A program made the position numbers and the translations under genes. 64,000 nt of DNA, taken from Mycobacterium sp. 050128 (GTDB lineage: Bacteria; Actinomycetota; Actinomycetes; Mycobacteriales; Mycobacteriaceae). The DNA is taken from the NCBI RefSeq assembly GCF_036409155.1, contig NZ_JAZGLW010000001.1, positions 3,286,001 to 3,350,000 on the forward strand, in the 5' to 3' direction. A model generated the notes under the pieces. The model was given only the letters and a program-made list of their open reading frames with translations. It had not been told where the DNA came from and made no database searches. Below are positions 25,592 to 34,474 of this stretch, in pieces; positions within the stretch are counted from its first letter, which is position 1; every line of letters begins with the position of its first letter.

Positions 25592-28590
25592 GCACCGACA
25601 GCGTCGACACCGAGCCTCGCCCGAAATTCATGCGGTTTGTCCGCGGGTTCGCGGTGCCGATCCTCATAGCTTGGCTGCTGCTGACCGTTGCCTTGAATGT
25701 GCTTGTGCCGCCGATCGAATCGGTCGCGCGCAACCACGCGGTGACGATGTCGCCACAAGATGCGCCGGCGATGATCGCCGCGAAACGGATCGGCGCAACC
25801 TTTCACGAATCCGATTCCGACAGTACCGCGATGGTCGTCCTGGAAAGCGACAAGCCTCTCGGAGAAGAGGCACACACCTATTACGACGCCTTGGTGAACA
25901 AGCTGCTGGCCGACCCCAAGCACGTGCAGCATGTCCAGAACGTGTGGGGAGACCCGCTCACCGCCGCCGGTGTGCAGAGCCGGGACGGCAAAGCCGCTTA
26001 CGTCCAACTCAATCTGGCCGGCAACCAGGGCAGCACCCAGGGCAACGAGTCCGTGAAAGCTGTGCGCGAGATCGTCGACAGGTCAGCACCGCCCAGCGGG
26101 ATCAAGGTCTACGTGACCGGCCCGGCACCGCTCACCACCGACATGAATGAGGCCGCCGACAAGAGCATGCTCAAAATGATGGGCGTGACGGGCGCGGTCA
26201 TCATGATCATGCTGTTCATTGCCTATCGTTCGGTCAGCACAGTGCTGTTGGTCCTCGTCATGGTCGGTTTCGAAATGGGCACGGCCAGGGGGCTCATCGC
26301 GCTACTCGGCAACTACGGGCTGTTGGGCTTCTCGACGTTCGTCGTCGCGATGCTGTCCTCGTTGGCGATCGCAGCGGGCACCGACTACGCGATATTTCTG
26401 ATTGGTCGCTATCAGGAGGCCCGCCAGGCCGGTCAGGATCGAGAGACCGCCTACTACACGATGTTTCGCGGGACCTTTCACATCATCTTGGGCTCGGGGT
26501 TGACGATCGCCGGCGCCACCTTCTGCCTCCACCTGGCGCGGCTGTCGTACTTCAAGGCATTGGGGATTCCGTCGGCTTTGGGGTTGCTCGTGGTGGTCGC
26601 GGGCGCGCTCACCGCGGCCCCGGCCGTGGTCGCGGTCGCGACTCGATTCGGCTTGCTCGACCCGAGACGGATGATCAAGACGCGTGGCTGGCGGCGCATT
26701 GGGACCGCGACCGTCCGCTGGCCGGGGCCCGTGTTCGCCGCCTCGCTGATCATCGCGATCGTTGGCATCCTGATCGTGCCGAGCATGAAGGTCAGCTATA
26801 ACGACCGGTTCTACATACCCGGTACGCTGCCATCCAACGTCGGATATGCCGCCGCAGAGCGCCATTTCAGCGCCGCCACCATGAATCCCGATATCCTGAT
26901 GATCGAGGGCGACCATGACATGCGGAACAGCGGCGACATGATCATCTTGGACAGAATTGCCAAAGATGTCTTTCGATCCCCGGGAATCGCGATGGTGCAA
27001 AGCATTACCCGGCCGTTGGGTGGCCCGATTGAGCACACGTCGATACCGTTCCAGATCAGTGCCCAGTCGATTCCGATCCAGCAGAACCTCCAATTCATGA
27101 GGGACCGCACGGCCGACATGCTCACGATGAGCGACGACCTCGGCGCGATGATCGGCTCGATGGAGCGTATGCAGGGTTTGCTCGGGCAGATGAGCAGCGC
27201 GACGCATCACATGGTCGGCGACATGGGCGAGATGCAGGCCACGCTGAACGAGATGCGGGACCATCTGGCGGATTTCGACGACTTCGCAAGACCGTTCCGC
27301 AACTACTTATATTGGGAACAACACTGTTTCAACATCCCGGTGTGTTGGGCGTCGAGATCGGTGTTCGAGGCGATCGATGGTGTGGACAAGTTCAGTGCGA
27401 ATATGAGCACGCTGATCAAGGACATGGGCAACGTCGACGCGATCATGCCTCAGATGCTCGCCCAGTTTCCCCCGATCATCGCGGTCGCGAAATCCATGCA
27501 GGTGACCCTGCTGACCATGCACAGCAGCTTCTCGGGTCTGGTCACGCAAATGGCTCAGATGACCGATACCGCCAGCGCGATGGGTCAGGCCTTCGACGCC
27601 TCTCGCAGTGGCGACTACTTCTACCTGCCGCCGGAAGCGTTCCAGAATGCCGACTTTCAGCGCGGCCTGAAACTCTTCCTGTCGCCGGACGGTAAGGCCG
27701 CGCGCTTCATCATCACCCACGACGCGGACCCGGCAACGCCGGCGGGCATCTCAGCGGTCATGCCGGAACTGGCCGCCGCGCATCAAGCGGTCAAGGGCAC
27801 AACCCTAACCGACGCCAAGTTCTACCTCGCCGGGACGGCGGCTATCTACCGCGACATCCAGTCGGGCTCTCAGTACGACCTGCTGATCGTCGGGATTGCC
27901 GCCCTGACACTGATTTTCGTGGTGATGGTGATCATCACCCGGGCACTGGTGGCATCCATGGTGATAGTCGGTACGGTGCTGCTGTCGTTGGGCGCCGCGT
28001 TCGGGCTCTCGGTGCTGGTGTGGCAGCACCTCTTCGGTCTGGATTTGAACTGGATCGCGCCGGTGTTCGGGTTGATCATCCTGCTCGCCGTCGGCTCCGA
28101 CTACAACCTGCTGCTGGTGTCGCGCTTTCAAGAGGAGATCGGGGCCGGGCTGAAAACCGGCATCATTCGCTCGATGGGCGAGACGGGTGGGGTGGTCACC
28201 TCGGCGGGCCTGGTCTTCGCCTTCACCATGATGTCAATGGCTGCCAGCGATCTGAGCTCTATTGGACAGGCCGGCACGACAATTGGTCTGGGCCTGCTGT
28301 TCGACACGCTGATCGTGCGCTCGCTCATGACGCCGTCGATCGCGGCATTGCTGGGACGCTGGTTCTGGTGGCCGATCCGCGTGCGCCCACGCCCCGCCAG
28401 CTCGATGCTGCGGCCGTTCGGGCCGCGGCGGCTGGTTCGCTCCCTCCTATTGGGCGAGGAGGCTGCTGCGGTCAAGCGTCCTTTTGGTTCGCAGACGTCA
28501 GCGGAGCCGGCGATGGCGGGCGCCATTGGGGCCGATGGTCCCTACCGGGCAGCGGCAGAGATGGGACATCATTCGAACCATGACGGATGA
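25588..28590 (+). CDS. MmpL family RND transporter
   Basis: The 1000-residue RND protein starts at ATG 25588, overlapping the MmpS stop. One membrane span at about residues 15-35 is followed by a large periplasmic domain, five spans, a second long periplasmic domain (Met-rich, with many Met-Gly-Asp segments around 510-690) and five more spans. The proton-relay Asp-Tyr pairs are present: D266-Y267 (AGTDYAIFL) and D838-Y839 (VGSDYNLLL). It probably exports a lipid or small molecule across the inner membrane. The C-terminus ends in a short Arg-rich cytoplasmic tail. Expression is probably shared with the preceding MmpS and following Met-rich protein. Confidence 0.95.
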   Translation: MSTDSVDTEPRPKFMRFVRGFAVPILIAWLLLTVALNVLVPPIESVARNHAVTMSPQDAPAMIAAKRIGATFHESDSDSTAMVVLESDKPLGEEAHTYYDALVNKLLADPKHVQHVQNVWGDPLTAAGVQSRDGKAAYVQLNLAGNQGSTQGNESVKAVREIVDRSAPPSGIKVYVTGPAPLTTDMNEAADKSMLKMMGVTGAVIMIMLFIAYRSVSTVLLVLVMVGFEMGTARGLIALLGNYGLLGFSTFVVAMLSSLAIAAGTDYAIFLIGRYQEARQAGQDRETAYYTMFRGTFHIILGSGLTIAGATFCLHLARLSYFKALGIPSALGLLVVVAGALTAAPAVVAVATRFGLLDPRRMIKTRGWRRIGTATVRWPGPVFAASLIIAIVGILIVPSMKVSYNDRFYIPGTLPSNVGYAAAERHFSAATMNPDILMIEGDHDMRNSGDMIILDRIAKDVFRSPGIAMVQSITRPLGGPIEHTSIPFQISAQSIPIQQNLQFMRDRTADMLTMSDDLGAMIGSMERMQGLLGQMSSATHHMVGDMGEMQATLNEMRDHLADFDDFARPFRNYLYWEQHCFNIPVCWASRSVFEAIDGVDKFSANMSTLIKDMGNVDAIMPQMLAQFPPIIAVAKSMQVTLLTMHSSFSGLVTQMAQMTDTASAMGQAFDASRSGDYFYLPPEAFQNADFQRGLKLFLSPDGKAARFIITHDADPATPAGISAVMPELAAAHQAVKGTTLTDAKFYLAGTAAIYRDIQSGSQYDLLIVGIAALTLIFVVMVIITRALVASMVIVGTVLLSLGAAFGLSVLVWQHLFGLDLNWIAPVFGLIILLAVGSDYNLLLVSRFQEEIGAGLKTGIIRSMGETGGVVTSAGLVFAFTMMSMAASDLSSIGQAGTTIGLGLLFDTLIVRSLMTPSIAALLGRWFWWPIRVRPRPASSMLRPFGPRRLVRSLLLGEEAAAVKRPFGSQTSAEPAMAGAIGADGPYRAAAEMGHHSNHDG

Positions 28591-28972
28591 ATCTGAATTG
28601 GCGGCCCCGCACGCCACCGCGGCCGGGCAGCTCCCTGTTGCCGAATCGCGCGACCGGCCGAGCCGGCTGGGTCAAGCCGCCGCCTGGGTGGTCATCGTGG
28701 CCGGCGTCGTGTTCGTCGTCGCGGTGATCTTCTTCTCGGGACTCATGTTGGGCTGGTCTTCGGGCCATGAGCATGGCTGGGATCGAGATGGTTGGCCCGG
28801 TGGCCGCATGCATCCCGGCATGACTGGGTGCCCAATGATGGGCACCGGCGGCATGATGGGCCCCGGCGGCATGATGAGCCCCGGCGGCATGATGGGCCCC
28901 GGCGGCATGATGAGCCCAGGAGGCCCGGGCCCGTCCCAGACGCCAGGGCCATCGATCCCGCCGCGCCCGTAA
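28580..28972 (+). CDS. Met/His-rich single-span membrane protein with GGMMGP repeats
   Basis: The 130-residue protein starts inside the end of the MmpL gene (11-base overlap). It has a polar N-terminus, a membrane span at about residues 34-57 (VVIVAGVVFVVAVIFFSGLMLGW), then an exported tail: SGHEHGWDRDGW, HPGMTGC, and four GGMM[G/S]P units. Met-, His- and Cys-rich exported tails of this type are usual in proteins that bind Cu(I) or other soft metals. No catalytic domain is visible and I know no named family. The overlap argues for coupled translation with MmpL, perhaps as a periplasmic metal or substrate chaperone. Confidence 0.8.
   Translation: MTDESELAAPHATAAGQLPVAESRDRPSRLGQAAAWVVIVAGVVFVVAVIFFSGLMLGWSSGHEHGWDRDGWPGGRMHPGMTGCPMMGTGGMMGPGGMMSPGGMMGPGGMMSPGGPGPSQTPGPSIPPRP
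28847..28918 (+). repeat. four in-frame 18-bp tandem repeats (GGMM[G/S]P)
   Basis: Units at 28847, 28865, 28883 and 28901 are nearly identical, alternating GGC and AGC at the fifth codon. They encode GGMMGP and GGMMSP alternately. Copy number is likely to vary between strains by slippage. Confidence 0.85.
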
Positions 28973-28986
28973 CGCGGTCCAGGGGA

Positions 28987-29002
28987 ATACCCCCGCGGGT
29001 AT
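28987..29002. promoter_or_regulatory. CsoR-type operator 3 upstream of AhpD-like gene
   Basis: ATACCC-CCGC-GGGTAT is a perfect-armed 6-4-6 inverted repeat 17 bases before the AhpD-like ATG. The same 16-bp layout appears before the regulator and before mmpS. Confidence 0.8.
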
Positions 29003-29018
29003 AGGAATTGTAAAGAAT

Positions 29019-29381
29019 ATGAGCGATCACAACCACTATCACGCAGTGTTGAACGACCTGAATCCGCAGCACCGCGAGCTGCGCAAGATGATCCCGGATG
29101 TGTACCGGGGATTTGGCGAAATGAGCAAGGCGGCGCTGACTTCCGCTGCTCTGGACAGCAAGACAAAGGAACTCATCGCGCTGGCAATCGGGGTGGTGGC
29201 GGAGTGTGACGGCTGCATCGCCTCGCACGCGCAGGGAGCCGTTCGTGCCGGAGCCTCCAAAGCGGAAGCCGCAGAGGCCATTGGCGTGAGCATTCTCATG
29301 CACGGCGGACCGGCCACGATCTACGGAGCTCGTGCCTATGACGCGTTCTGCGAATTCATCGATGCGCAGAGTGTGAACTGA
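29019..29381 (+). CDS. AhpD-like / carboxymuconolactone decarboxylase family protein
   Basis: The 120-residue helical protein has the redox motif AECDGCIASHAQGAVRAG (Glu, CxxC and His all present), which in AhpD-type proteins gives disulfide reductase and peroxidase activity. The N-terminus MSDHNHYHAV is His-rich. The ATG lies 17 bases after a CsoR-type operator, leaving a short leader with GTAAAGAAT but no strong ribosome site. Its regulon position suggests a role in handling thiol, sulfur or peroxide stress (inference). Decarboxylase activity is unlikely given the CxxC motif. Confidence 0.88.
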   Translation: MSDHNHYHAVLNDLNPQHRELRKMIPDVYRGFGEMSKAALTSAALDSKTKELIALAIGVVAECDGCIASHAQGAVRAGASKAEAAEAIGVSILMHGGPATIYGARAYDAFCEFIDAQSVN

Positions 29382-29387
29382 AGCGGC

Positions 29388-30617
29388 TCAGGCGTTGGCG
29401 AGTGCCGGGGGATTGGTGGCGTTCGGGTCGGGGTTGGCGATGGGTAGGCCCATGAAGCGCCGCGCATTGTCGCCCATGAAGTCGTAGGTACGCCGTCGGT
29501 CCATGTCGTCGGCGTACTTCCAGAAATCCTTCGGCTCGGCCAGGCCTTCGGGATGCGGGTAGTCCGATCCGAACAGCACCCGGTCCCAGCCCACTGTGTC
29601 GACGACATCGGCCACACAGCCCTCCCAGAACGGGCTGACCCAGATGTTGCGTCGGAACACCTCGTGCGGATGCTCGGAGAAATTCTGTGGCATCTTGCGG
29701 TGCAGGTCTTCGAAGTCACCGAACAGCGGGAAGATCCACGAGCTGCCGTTCTCGACGCTGGCGATGCGCAGCTTGGGGAATCGGGTCAACGTGCCGTGAC
29801 AAATCAGGCTGGTGATCATGTCGGCGATCTCGCGGTGGCCCAACGTCATCCAGCGAAATGCACTCTGCGCCATGAAGTTCTGGGTGTGTGGCGGTTCCCA
29901 TTTGGCGACGTAGTCGTCCAGCGGTGGATAGCTGGCGTGCAGCACGATCGGCAGCCCGGCGGCCTCGACGTCACGCCAGAAGGGATCGAACTCGGGCAGC
30001 GCCGGTGAGCGCCAGCCATGAATCCCGTTCACCGGCCCCGGTTTGATCAACGCGGCACGAACACCGTTGTCCAGCAGGTACTCCAGTTCGCGCTGGGCTG
30101 CGTCGACTTCGGACAGATTGATGATCGGCGTGGAGAACACCCGGTTCTGGTAGTTGTACGTCCAGTGTTCGAGCATCCACTGGTTCAGTGCGTGGATGAT
30201 CGCGAGCGTCAACTCGGGGTCGTCGGCCGACGAGTGCTCGACCAGGCTGGCCAGCGTGGGGTAGTTGAGAGCCTCGACGACGCCCTGGCGGTCGAGTTCG
30301 GCGATCCGGTCGTCGGGATTGCGGGTCGCGGCGGGCGCCGCGATCGCCGGGCCCTGCATCTCGCGCAGCGTGAGGCCCTCGGAGTTCTGTCCGGCGAAGA
30401 ACTTTTCGTGCGCGCCCGGCGCGGCGACACGTTCGAATGTCGGGTTCGGGATGAAGTCAGTGACCTTGTTGTTGATGATGATTCGGGTCTGACGCCCGAT
30501 CTGGGCGAACTGGACGGCCCGCGCGTAGCGCTCCGGAAGATACTTCGTCAACGATTCCGGAGTTTCGTACATGTGTTGGTCGGCGTCGAAAATCGGCGCC
30601 CCGGTGAACTGAGCCAT
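29388..30617 (-). CDS. amidohydrolase-2 (ACMSD-like) family protein
   Basis: The 409-residue long-form amidohydrolase is similar to the one at 18526. It has the metal motif FDADQHMYE, mid-barrel His (IVLHASYPP) and the Asp of VLFGSDYPHPEG. All family metal ligands are visible, so it should be active in C-C or C-N hydrolysis or decarboxylation. The gene starts 12 bases after the thiolase, continuing a leftward operon with a CaiB-type transferase. The substrate is unknown, but the thiolase partner suggests a CoA-linked ring or side-chain degradation. Confidence 0.9.
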   Translation of the reverse strand: MAQFTGAPIFDADQHMYETPESLTKYLPERYARAVQFAQIGRQTRIIINNKVTDFIPNPTFERVAAPGAHEKFFAGQNSEGLTLREMQGPAIAAPAATRNPDDRIAELDRQGVVEALNYPTLASLVEHSSADDPELTLAIIHALNQWMLEHWTYNYQNRVFSTPIINLSEVDAAQRELEYLLDNGVRAALIKPGPVNGIHGWRSPALPEFDPFWRDVEAAGLPIVLHASYPPLDDYVAKWEPPHTQNFMAQSAFRWMTLGHREIADMITSLICHGTLTRFPKLRIASVENGSSWIFPLFGDFEDLHRKMPQNFSEHPHEVFRRNIWVSPFWEGCVADVVDTVGWDRVLFGSDYPHPEGLAEPKDFWKYADDMDRRRTYDFMGDNARRFMGLPIANPDPNATNPPALANA

Positions 30618-30629
30618 CGAATGGTCCCG

Positions 30630-31775
30630 TCAGGTCGTGAGGATGGTCGCCGCGGCGGTGCCGGGAGCGCCGTACAACTGGGTGAACCCCACCTTCGGAC
30701 TCCCGGGCACCTGGCGGTCGCCCGCTTCGCCGCGGAGTTGGCGGACGATTTCGTGGACCTGCCGCAGCCCGGAGGCGCCGATCGGCTCGCCGTTGGCGAT
30801 CAGCCCGCCGTCGGTGTTGACCGGCATCGGGCCACTGATCTCGGTGGCGCCTTCGGCCAGCAGCTTTTCCTGGTCGCCGTGCTCGCAGAACCCGCACTCG
30901 GCCATGTGGATGATCTCGGCGCCGGCATCGGTGTCCTGCAACTGGATCACGTCGACATCGCCTGGCGCCACGCCGGCCTTCTCGAACGCGGTACGGGCCG
31001 CGTAAACCGTTGGCGCGACGTCTTCTTCGACTGGTGCGCACGTGGTGTTGACCTCGTAAGCGCCGTAGCGCCGGGTGCGGATCTCCACGGCCTTCAGGTA
31101 GACCGGCTTGGAGGTGTAGCGGTGCGCGATGTCGGCCCGACACATCACCGCCGCGGCGGCGCCTTCGTCCGGTGCGCAGAACATGTATTGGGTCAGGGGA
31201 TAGTTGAGCATCGTCGAGTTGAGGATGTCCTCTTCGGAGATCGGCTTACGGCGAAACGCGTTGGGGTTCAAGGACCCAATGCGGAAGTTCTTGGCCGCAA
31301 CCTTGGCCAGCGTCTCCTGGGAGATGTTGTGGTCGTGCAGGTAGCGGTTGGCCTTCATGCCGAAGAACTGGGTGGTCAGATATTGCCCGTTCTCCGCATA
31401 CCAGCTCGGCATGCCCACCAGTGCCGGGTCTTCGGTGAAGGCCCCGCGCGGGTGCTTGTCCAAGCCGATCGCGATGCCGATGTCGTAGTCGCCCAACCGG
31501 ATTCCGTCGGCGCACGCCTTGACCGCGCTGGCCGCTGTCGCGCACGCGTTGAACACGTTGGTGAACGGGATGCCGGTGAGCCCGACCATGCCGACGATCG
31601 CATCCGGATTGGCGACGGTCCAGCTGCCGCCGGTGGCGAATTGGACATCCTGCCAGGCGATACCGGCGTCGGCGACCGCGGCCAGGATGGCGTCAACGCC
31701 CATCTGCATCGCCGACTTGCCCTCGAATCGGCCGAACGGGTGCAGACCCACTCCGATGATGGCGACGTCATTCAT
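30630..31775 (-). CDS. thiolase-superfamily lipid-transfer protein (SCP-x/Ltp-type)
   Basis: The protein has 381 residues from ATG 31775, which has GAGGAGGAG upstream. It has the thiolase nucleophile in FNACATAASAV, a central CEHGDQE segment and an end TQLYGAPGTAAATILTT that lacks the usual second-Cys motif of biosynthetic thiolases. This matches the Ltp/SCP-x subgroup, some of which act as retro-aldolases in sterol side-chain degradation with a DUF35 partner; no DUF35 gene is seen nearby. A beta-ketothiolase or retro-aldol step is likely. A strong G/C hairpin lies in the 96-base gap upstream. Confidence 0.88.
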   Translation of the reverse strand: MNDVAIIGVGLHPFGRFEGKSAMQMGVDAILAAVADAGIAWQDVQFATGGSWTVANPDAIVGMVGLTGIPFTNVFNACATAASAVKACADGIRLGDYDIGIAIGLDKHPRGAFTEDPALVGMPSWYAENGQYLTTQFFGMKANRYLHDHNISQETLAKVAAKNFRIGSLNPNAFRRKPISEEDILNSTMLNYPLTQYMFCAPDEGAAAAVMCRADIAHRYTSKPVYLKAVEIRTRRYGAYEVNTTCAPVEEDVAPTVYAARTAFEKAGVAPGDVDVIQLQDTDAGAEIIHMAECGFCEHGDQEKLLAEGATEISGPMPVNTDGGLIANGEPIGASGLRQVHEIVRQLRGEAGDRQVPGSPKVGFTQLYGAPGTAAATILTT

Positions 31776-31833
31776 TGCGCCACTCCTCCTCATCGCTTTG
31801 TCCCCCGCAAACGGGTGGGGGTACCTCCCACTT

Positions 31834-31851
31834 GTGGGGGAGTGCCCCCAC
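31834..31851. repeat. perfect hairpin GTGGGGG-AGTG-CCCCCAC within operon gap
   Basis: The 7-bp perfect stem with a 4-base loop is flanked on the left by a second imperfect G/C palindrome (TGGGGGTACCTCCCA, 31816-31830). It lies between the CoA-transferase and thiolase genes. It may be a REP-like palindromic repeat, RNA-processing hairpin or partial terminator. Confidence 0.65.
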
Positions 31852-31871
31852 TGCATCGTCGACGGCGCGAT

Positions 31872-33113
31872 TCATGCAATGGCTCCGGCATTCTTGAGTT
31901 CCTCGATACGGTCCCAATCCATCCCGATCTCCATCAAAACGATCTCGGTGTGCTCGGAGGCCTGCGGCGCCCGGGTGGTTTCCAGCGGCTCGTGGTTGAA
32001 CTGGACGGGCCCGCGGACGACCTTGAACGGCGCTCCGCCGGCTGCGACTTCGACCTCGGAGATCATGTCGTTCGCGATGGCCTGCTCGTCGTTGGCCAGG
32101 TCGAGCAGGCTCTGGAACGGCGCCCACTGTCCCTTCATCGTCTTCAGGTGCTGACGCCAGTACTCAAAGGGCTTGGCGGCGAAAGCTTTCGCGATCAACT
32201 CGGCGGCCGCGTTGGCGTTCTGAATCAACGGGAGAACCTCGGAGAAGCGCTCATCGTCGGCGGCCTCGGGGATGCCCAGGTGCTCGAAGGTGTCCCGGAT
32301 ATGGCCCGTCGGACTGATGATGCACAGGTTGATCGTGCCGCCGTCGGATGTTTCGTAGTTGCCCATGAACGGATTCACCGACATCGCGGTGGCCGAACCC
32401 GGCATGGGTGTGCGCATGACCTCTCCGGTCTCCATGCCCTGCGTCATGCTGGCGCCGGCGGCCCACCACGCCGTGCTCAACAGCGACACGTCCAGCTCGA
32501 CCGCCTCGCCGGTGCGTTCGCGATGCAGTAGCGCAGCCGAGATGCCGCCGGCGATGAACATGCCGCCGATGGAATCGCCGAACGCGGGGATGCCTTGTCC
32601 GAGTGCGCCTCCCAGCTCCTCCGGAGTCAGCGCGTAGCCGATACCGCTGCGCGTCCAGAACGCCGTTCCGTCGTAACCACCGACGTTGCGCTCGGCACCC
32701 TTATCGCCGTAGGCCGAACCCCGGGCGTAGATGATGTTCGGGTTGACCGCGCGAATGTGCTCGAGGTCGAACTTGTGCTGTTGTCGCTGAGAAGGCTTGT
32801 AGTTGGTCAGAAACACATCGGAGGTCTTGGCCAGCTCGTAGATCACTTGCTGGCCACCGGGAGTGGACACGTCGATCCCGACGCTGCGCTTGCCCCGGTT
32901 GGGATGCTCCATCAGCGGATGCCGTTCGGGGTTGACCTGAATGCCGCCCATGTTGAGGAAGCCACGTTGCGTGTCGCCCCGTAGCGGGTGCTCGACCTTG
33001 ATCACGTCTGCGCCCCAGTCGGCGAGGATCGCTCCCGCCGCCGGGACGAAGGTGAACTGCGCAACCTCGAGGACACGAATGCCCTGCATTACCTTGACCA
33101 TTTCTCTCACCAC
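31872..33113 (-). CDS. CaiB/BaiF family III CoA-transferase
   Basis: The full-length 413-residue class III transferase has IRVLEVAQFTFVPAAGAILADWGADVIKVE, then the substrate-channel segment SDVFLTNYKPSQR and FGDSIGGMFIAGG. The conserved Asp that forms the aspartyl-CoA thioester is expected at about residue 170 but was not confirmed by alignment. It transfers CoA from an acyl-CoA donor to a carboxylate, replacing an ATP-dependent ligase. The start is uncertain (GTG 33113, GTG 33110 or ATG 33101). It is upstream of the thiolase and downstream of the P450 in the same direction. Confidence 0.92.
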   Translation of the reverse strand: MVREMVKVMQGIRVLEVAQFTFVPAAGAILADWGADVIKVEHPLRGDTQRGFLNMGGIQVNPERHPLMEHPNRGKRSVGIDVSTPGGQQVIYELAKTSDVFLTNYKPSQRQQHKFDLEHIRAVNPNIIYARGSAYGDKGAERNVGGYDGTAFWTRSGIGYALTPEELGGALGQGIPAFGDSIGGMFIAGGISAALLHRERTGEAVELDVSLLSTAWWAAGASMTQGMETGEVMRTPMPGSATAMSVNPFMGNYETSDGGTINLCIISPTGHIRDTFEHLGIPEAADDERFSEVLPLIQNANAAAELIAKAFAAKPFEYWRQHLKTMKGQWAPFQSLLDLANDEQAIANDMISEVEVAAGGAPFKVVRGPVQFNHEPLETTRAPQASEHTEIVLMEIGMDWDRIEELKNAGAIA

Positions 33114-33149
33114 TCCGTCGTCAGGCCGTACGTCTGTTAACCGCGGACG

Positions 33150-34400
33150 CTACTTGGCGTCGAACGTCACCGGAAGCGCGGTCGGCGATCGGAAGGGCTG
33201 GCCATGGATATGCGGGTCGTCGTCGGTGAGCACCGTGAAGTTGGTCAAACGGCTCAGTAGACATTCGACCGCGACGCGCGTCTCCAGCCGCGCCAGGTGC
33301 AGACCCAGGCAGGTGTGCTCGCCGGCGGCAAACGAGATGTGTGGGACGGCCTTGCGAAAGATGTCGAATTCTTCGGCTCGTTCCCAGCGCGTTTCGTCGC
33401 GATTGGCCGAACCGATGCACACGCCGATCACCGAGCGCGCCGGAAGCGGCACGCCTTCCAGTTCGGTGTCCTCGGTGGTGAACCGTTGCACGGTGGTCAG
33501 CGGCGTTTCGTAGCGCAGGCCTTCCTCGATCGCCTGGCCGATCAGCGCGTGATCGGCTTGTACCGCGGCGAACTGTTGGGGATGGGTGAGCAGCAGATAC
33601 AGCAGGTTTCCCGAGGACCGGTAGGTGGTTTCCAGCCCGGCGGGCAGCAGCAGCCGCAGGAACGAATAGATGGCCTCGTCGCTGAGCTTTTCGCCGTCGA
33701 TCTCGGCCTCGACCAGATCGCCGATGATGTCCTGGGTGGGTCTGGAGGCGGGCTTGGACTTGCGCAGCTCGATCTGCTCGACGAAGTAATCCTTCAGTGC
33801 CGCCGACGCCTCGAAGGCCTTCTCGTAGTTGACGTGGTAGCTGATCAATTGCACGGCGCGCTTACGGAACATCGGCAGGTCTTCGTCCGGTAGGCCCAGC
33901 AGCCGGGCGATGACGCGGGTGGGGAACTCGAACGTGTAGTTCCGGATGAGGTCGGCGTTGCCGGTTTCGATGAATTCGTCGATCAACGCGTTGCAGATCG
34001 GCCGCACGATCGTCGGTTCCCACTGCGCCAGCGCCCGGGACTTGAACGCAGCCGACACCAGGTTGCGGTGTTCGCGATGCTTCTTGCCCTCCATCGCCAG
34101 GATGGTCGGGCCCATGAACAGGCCGATCGTCTTGTCGTAGGGCTTGGAGCTGAACACCCGCCCGTCCCGAAACACGGTGTTGACCGCGTTGAACGAGACC
34201 GCGGAGTACTCGTTCTTGGGCAACATGGACTCGGGTGTCCTGCTGTAATCCATGACCGTCCCGCGGAAAACACCGGACTGACGGCGCTTGTGCGCGAAGT
34301 ACGGATAGGGGTCACGCAGATCGACGGTTTCCTCGCCGGTGCCGGCGGTGTGAACGTTTGTCGTCACCTGACTCTCCAGCATCTTCTTCCGTCTCAGCAC
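33150..34400 (-). CDS. cytochrome P450
   Basis: The 416-residue soluble P450 has the I-helix LLPAGLETTYRS with the acid-alcohol pair as Glu-Thr, the K-helix EEGLRYE (ExxR), and the heme loop FAAGEHTCLGLHLARLE with the axial Cys. It should insert oxygen into a hydrophobic substrate using an external ferredoxin. It is a close paralogue of the P450 at 56211 (identical EIDGEKL and AGLETTYRSSGNLLYLLLTH segments). The start may be ATG 34382. It is divergent from the aldehyde dehydrogenase across a near-perfect palindrome. Confidence 0.94.
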   Translation of the reverse strand: MLRRKKMLESQVTTNVHTAGTGEETVDLRDPYPYFAHKRRQSGVFRGTVMDYSRTPESMLPKNEYSAVSFNAVNTVFRDGRVFSSKPYDKTIGLFMGPTILAMEGKKHREHRNLVSAAFKSRALAQWEPTIVRPICNALIDEFIETGNADLIRNYTFEFPTRVIARLLGLPDEDLPMFRKRAVQLISYHVNYEKAFEASAALKDYFVEQIELRKSKPASRPTQDIIGDLVEAEIDGEKLSDEAIYSFLRLLLPAGLETTYRSSGNLLYLLLTHPQQFAAVQADHALIGQAIEEGLRYETPLTTVQRFTTEDTELEGVPLPARSVIGVCIGSANRDETRWERAEEFDIFRKAVPHISFAAGEHTCLGLHLARLETRVAVECLLSRLTNFTVLTDDDPHIHGQPFRSPTALPVTFDAK

Positions 34401-34426
34401 GACCGGGCAGTCGTTACGTAAGATCG

Positions 34427-34445
34427 TACTGTAATTATTACAGTA
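34427..34445. promoter_or_regulatory. near-perfect 19-bp palindrome between P450 and aldehyde dehydrogenase
   Basis: TACTGTAATTATTACAGTA is symmetric around its central base (9-1-9, no mismatch). It is the only intergenic element between the two divergent genes and includes the WTACAGTA core shared with five other promoters here. A homodimeric regulator site controlling both genes is the simplest reading. Confidence 0.8.
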
Positions 34446-34474
34446 GACAATATGGGCTAAGGAACGGCAGCGTC

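Noticed and set aside
28847..28918. Tandem 18-bp repeats considered as CRISPR or minisatellite
   Set aside because: The units are contiguous, without spacers, in frame, and encode the Met-rich tail of a membrane protein.
30018..32531. Very long open frame (837 codons) on the + strand
   Set aside because: It is antisense to the amidohydrolase, thiolase and CoA-transferase genes, whose motifs are clear. Its translation is Arg/Gly/Val/His-rich without a recognisable domain, as expected of a third-position G+C shadow.
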